The position numbers and the translations under genes are program-made. The notes under the pieces were generated by a model, which was given only the letters and a program-made list of their open reading frames with translations, was not told the DNA's origin and ran no database searches. Positions 63,176 through 64,000 of a stretch of 64,000 nt of DNA are shown in pieces. The DNA comes from Xanthobacter autotrophicus Py2 (GTDB lineage Bacteria; Pseudomonadota; Alphaproteobacteria; Rhizobiales; Xanthobacteraceae), in contig CP000781.1 in assembly GCA_000017645.1 (NCBI GenBank), positions 2,074,001-2,138,000 of the forward strand, written 5' to 3'. Each line of letters opens with the position of its first letter. Position 1 is the first letter of the stretch.

Positions 63176-64000
63176 ATGATGCGTTCTCCGGCAAATAAAG
63201 TCCCGGCCGACGACGGGCCGCACGTGCATCCCGCCTCGGTGGTCTCCGCGCTTGCAACCCTCGATGCGGAAAAGGCGGGCCTCGCGGCCCTGGCCGAAGC
63301 CATGGCAGGCCCTTTGGGCGCGGCCTTCGACGTGGCGGTGGCCACCATCCAGAATTCCCACGGCCGGGTCATCGTCACCGGCATGGGCAAGAGCGGGCAC
63401 GTGGCGCGCAAGATTGCCGCGACGCTGGCCTCCACCGGCACGCCGGCCCATTATGTCCACCCCGCCGAGGCCAGTCACGGCGACCTCGGCATGATCACCA
63501 CCGACGACGTGATCGTGGCCCTCTCCTGGTCCGGCGAGACGGTGGAACTGCACGATATCGTGGACTATTCGCGCCGCTTCGACGTGCCACTCATCGCCTT
63601 CACCTCCAATACCGAGAGCGCGCTGGCTTCCAGCGCCAGCGTGGTGCTGAGCCTGCCGGTGGCGCAGGAGGCCTGCCCCCACGGGCTCGCCCCCACCACC
63701 TCCACCCTCATGCAGCTGGCGCTGGGCGACGCGCTGGCGGTGGCGCTGCTGCAGAGCCGGGGCTTCACCGCCCTGGATTTCCGCCAGTTCCATCCCGGCG
63801 GCAAGCTGGGCGCGAGCCTGAAGTTCGTGCGCGACGTGATGCGCCAGGGCGATGCGGTGCCGGTGGTGGCGGCCGGCACCCTCATGGGCGCCGCGCTGGT
63901 GGAGATGAGCACCAAGGGCCTCGGCTGCGTGGGCGTCGTGGGGCCGGACGGCGCGCTGACCGGCATCGTCACCGACGGCGACCTGCGCCGCCACATGGCC
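63176..64000 (+). CDS. Arabinose-5-phosphate isomerase (KdsD/KpsF family), cut by window end
   Basis: Interconverts ribulose-5-phosphate and arabinose-5-phosphate for KDO of lipopolysaccharide. The first 275 residues are visible: SIS domain with GRVIVTGMGKSGHVARKIAA, HPAEASHGDLGMIT, ALSWSGETVEL and ACPHGLAPTTSTLMQLALGD, then FHPGGKLGASL and the start of the first CBS domain (VRDVMRQGDAVPVV, GALTGIVTDGDLRRHMA). The sequence ends in the CBS region. Two consecutive ATG codons (63176 and 63179) could start it. Expected full length is about 320-335 aa. Confidence 0.94.
   Translation, partial: MMRSPANKVPADDGPHVHPASVVSALATLDAEKAGLAALAEAMAGPLGAAFDVAVATIQNSHGRVIVTGMGKSGHVARKIAATLASTGTPAHYVHPAEASHGDLGMITTDDVIVALSWSGETVELHDIVDYSRRFDVPLIAFTSNTESALASSASVVLSLPVAQEACPHGLAPTTSTLMQLALGDALAVALLQSRGFTALDFRQFHPGGKLGASLKFVRDVMRQGDAVPVVAAGTLMGAALVEMSTKGLGCVGVVGPDGALTGIVTDGDLRRHMA

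Overview
The window looks like chromosomal DNA from a high-GC alphaproteobacterium of the order Hyphomicrobiales (Rhizobiales), plausibly Xanthobacteraceae. This rests on gene content and order: a dcw cluster headed by mraZ, aerobic-type cobalamin cobaltochelatase cobS/cobT, a TIGR01459 HAD phosphatase beside ribF, an alphaproteobacterial TIGR02302 membrane protein, 3-hydroxybutyrate dehydrogenase with a patatin, and REP-like intergenic repeats. The genus is inference. No tRNA, rRNA, CRISPR array, prophage or insertion sequence was recognised.

Layout. (1) 1-12.2 kb, mostly minus strand: ribF (cut by the window edge), a HAD phosphatase, murD with an unusual His/Gly/Pro tail, then mraY, murF, murE, ftsI, ftsL, rsmH and mraZ. 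A small plus-strand membrane gene and a bidirectional terminator separate mraY from murD, and the later dcw genes (ftsW, murG, murC and so on) do not follow. A six-unit, 10-bp-period ATGGG array upstream of mraZ is a very likely MraZ operator. (2) 12.4-18.7 kb: leucine/isovalerate catabolism operon liuB-liuC-liuD-liuE with a TetR regulator. (3) 19.0-29.5 kb: the most unusual region. A regulator-like protein joins an IclR-type DNA-binding domain to a truncated, motif-degenerate acyl-CoA synthetase domain. It is divergent from a Liv-type ABC importer operon carrying two CoA-ligase-family genes. Two perfect 17-bp palindromes lie 105 bp apart centre to centre around the divergent promoter region.

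(4) 29.7-36.1 kb: thiE, glycolate oxidase glcD/glcE/glcF with a divergent LysR gene, and a NifX-like protein. (5) 36.1-46.4 kb: bolA-queC-gyrB on the minus strand, then a J-domain protein, cobS, cobT, a phytase-like secreted or anchored protein, and an SPFH/NfeD pair. (6) 46.5-57 kb: TIGR02302 protein, RluA-type pseudouridine synthase overlapping a macro-domain gene, a basic protein of unknown function, patatin, bdhA, zur, ispG, a DUF2076 protein and an XRE regulator. (7) 57-62.6 kb, minus strand: a CHASE2 adenylate/guanylate cyclase, a large ABC-transporter-like protein whose ATPase motifs are all altered and which carries three copies of one ABC helical-domain motif, and a stand-alone cyclic-nucleotide-binding protein. 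(8) 62.6-63.2 kb: noncoding, repeat-rich. (9) From 63.2 kb: arabinose-5-phosphate isomerase (kdsD/kpsF type), cut by the window end.

How they fit: liu, the CoA-ligase/ABC island, glc and bdhA point to broad organic-acid use, with separate regulators for most modules. The best candidates for undescribed biology are the IclR/acyl-CoA-synthetase hybrid with its paired operators, and the cyclase/degenerate-ABC/cNMP-binding operon.
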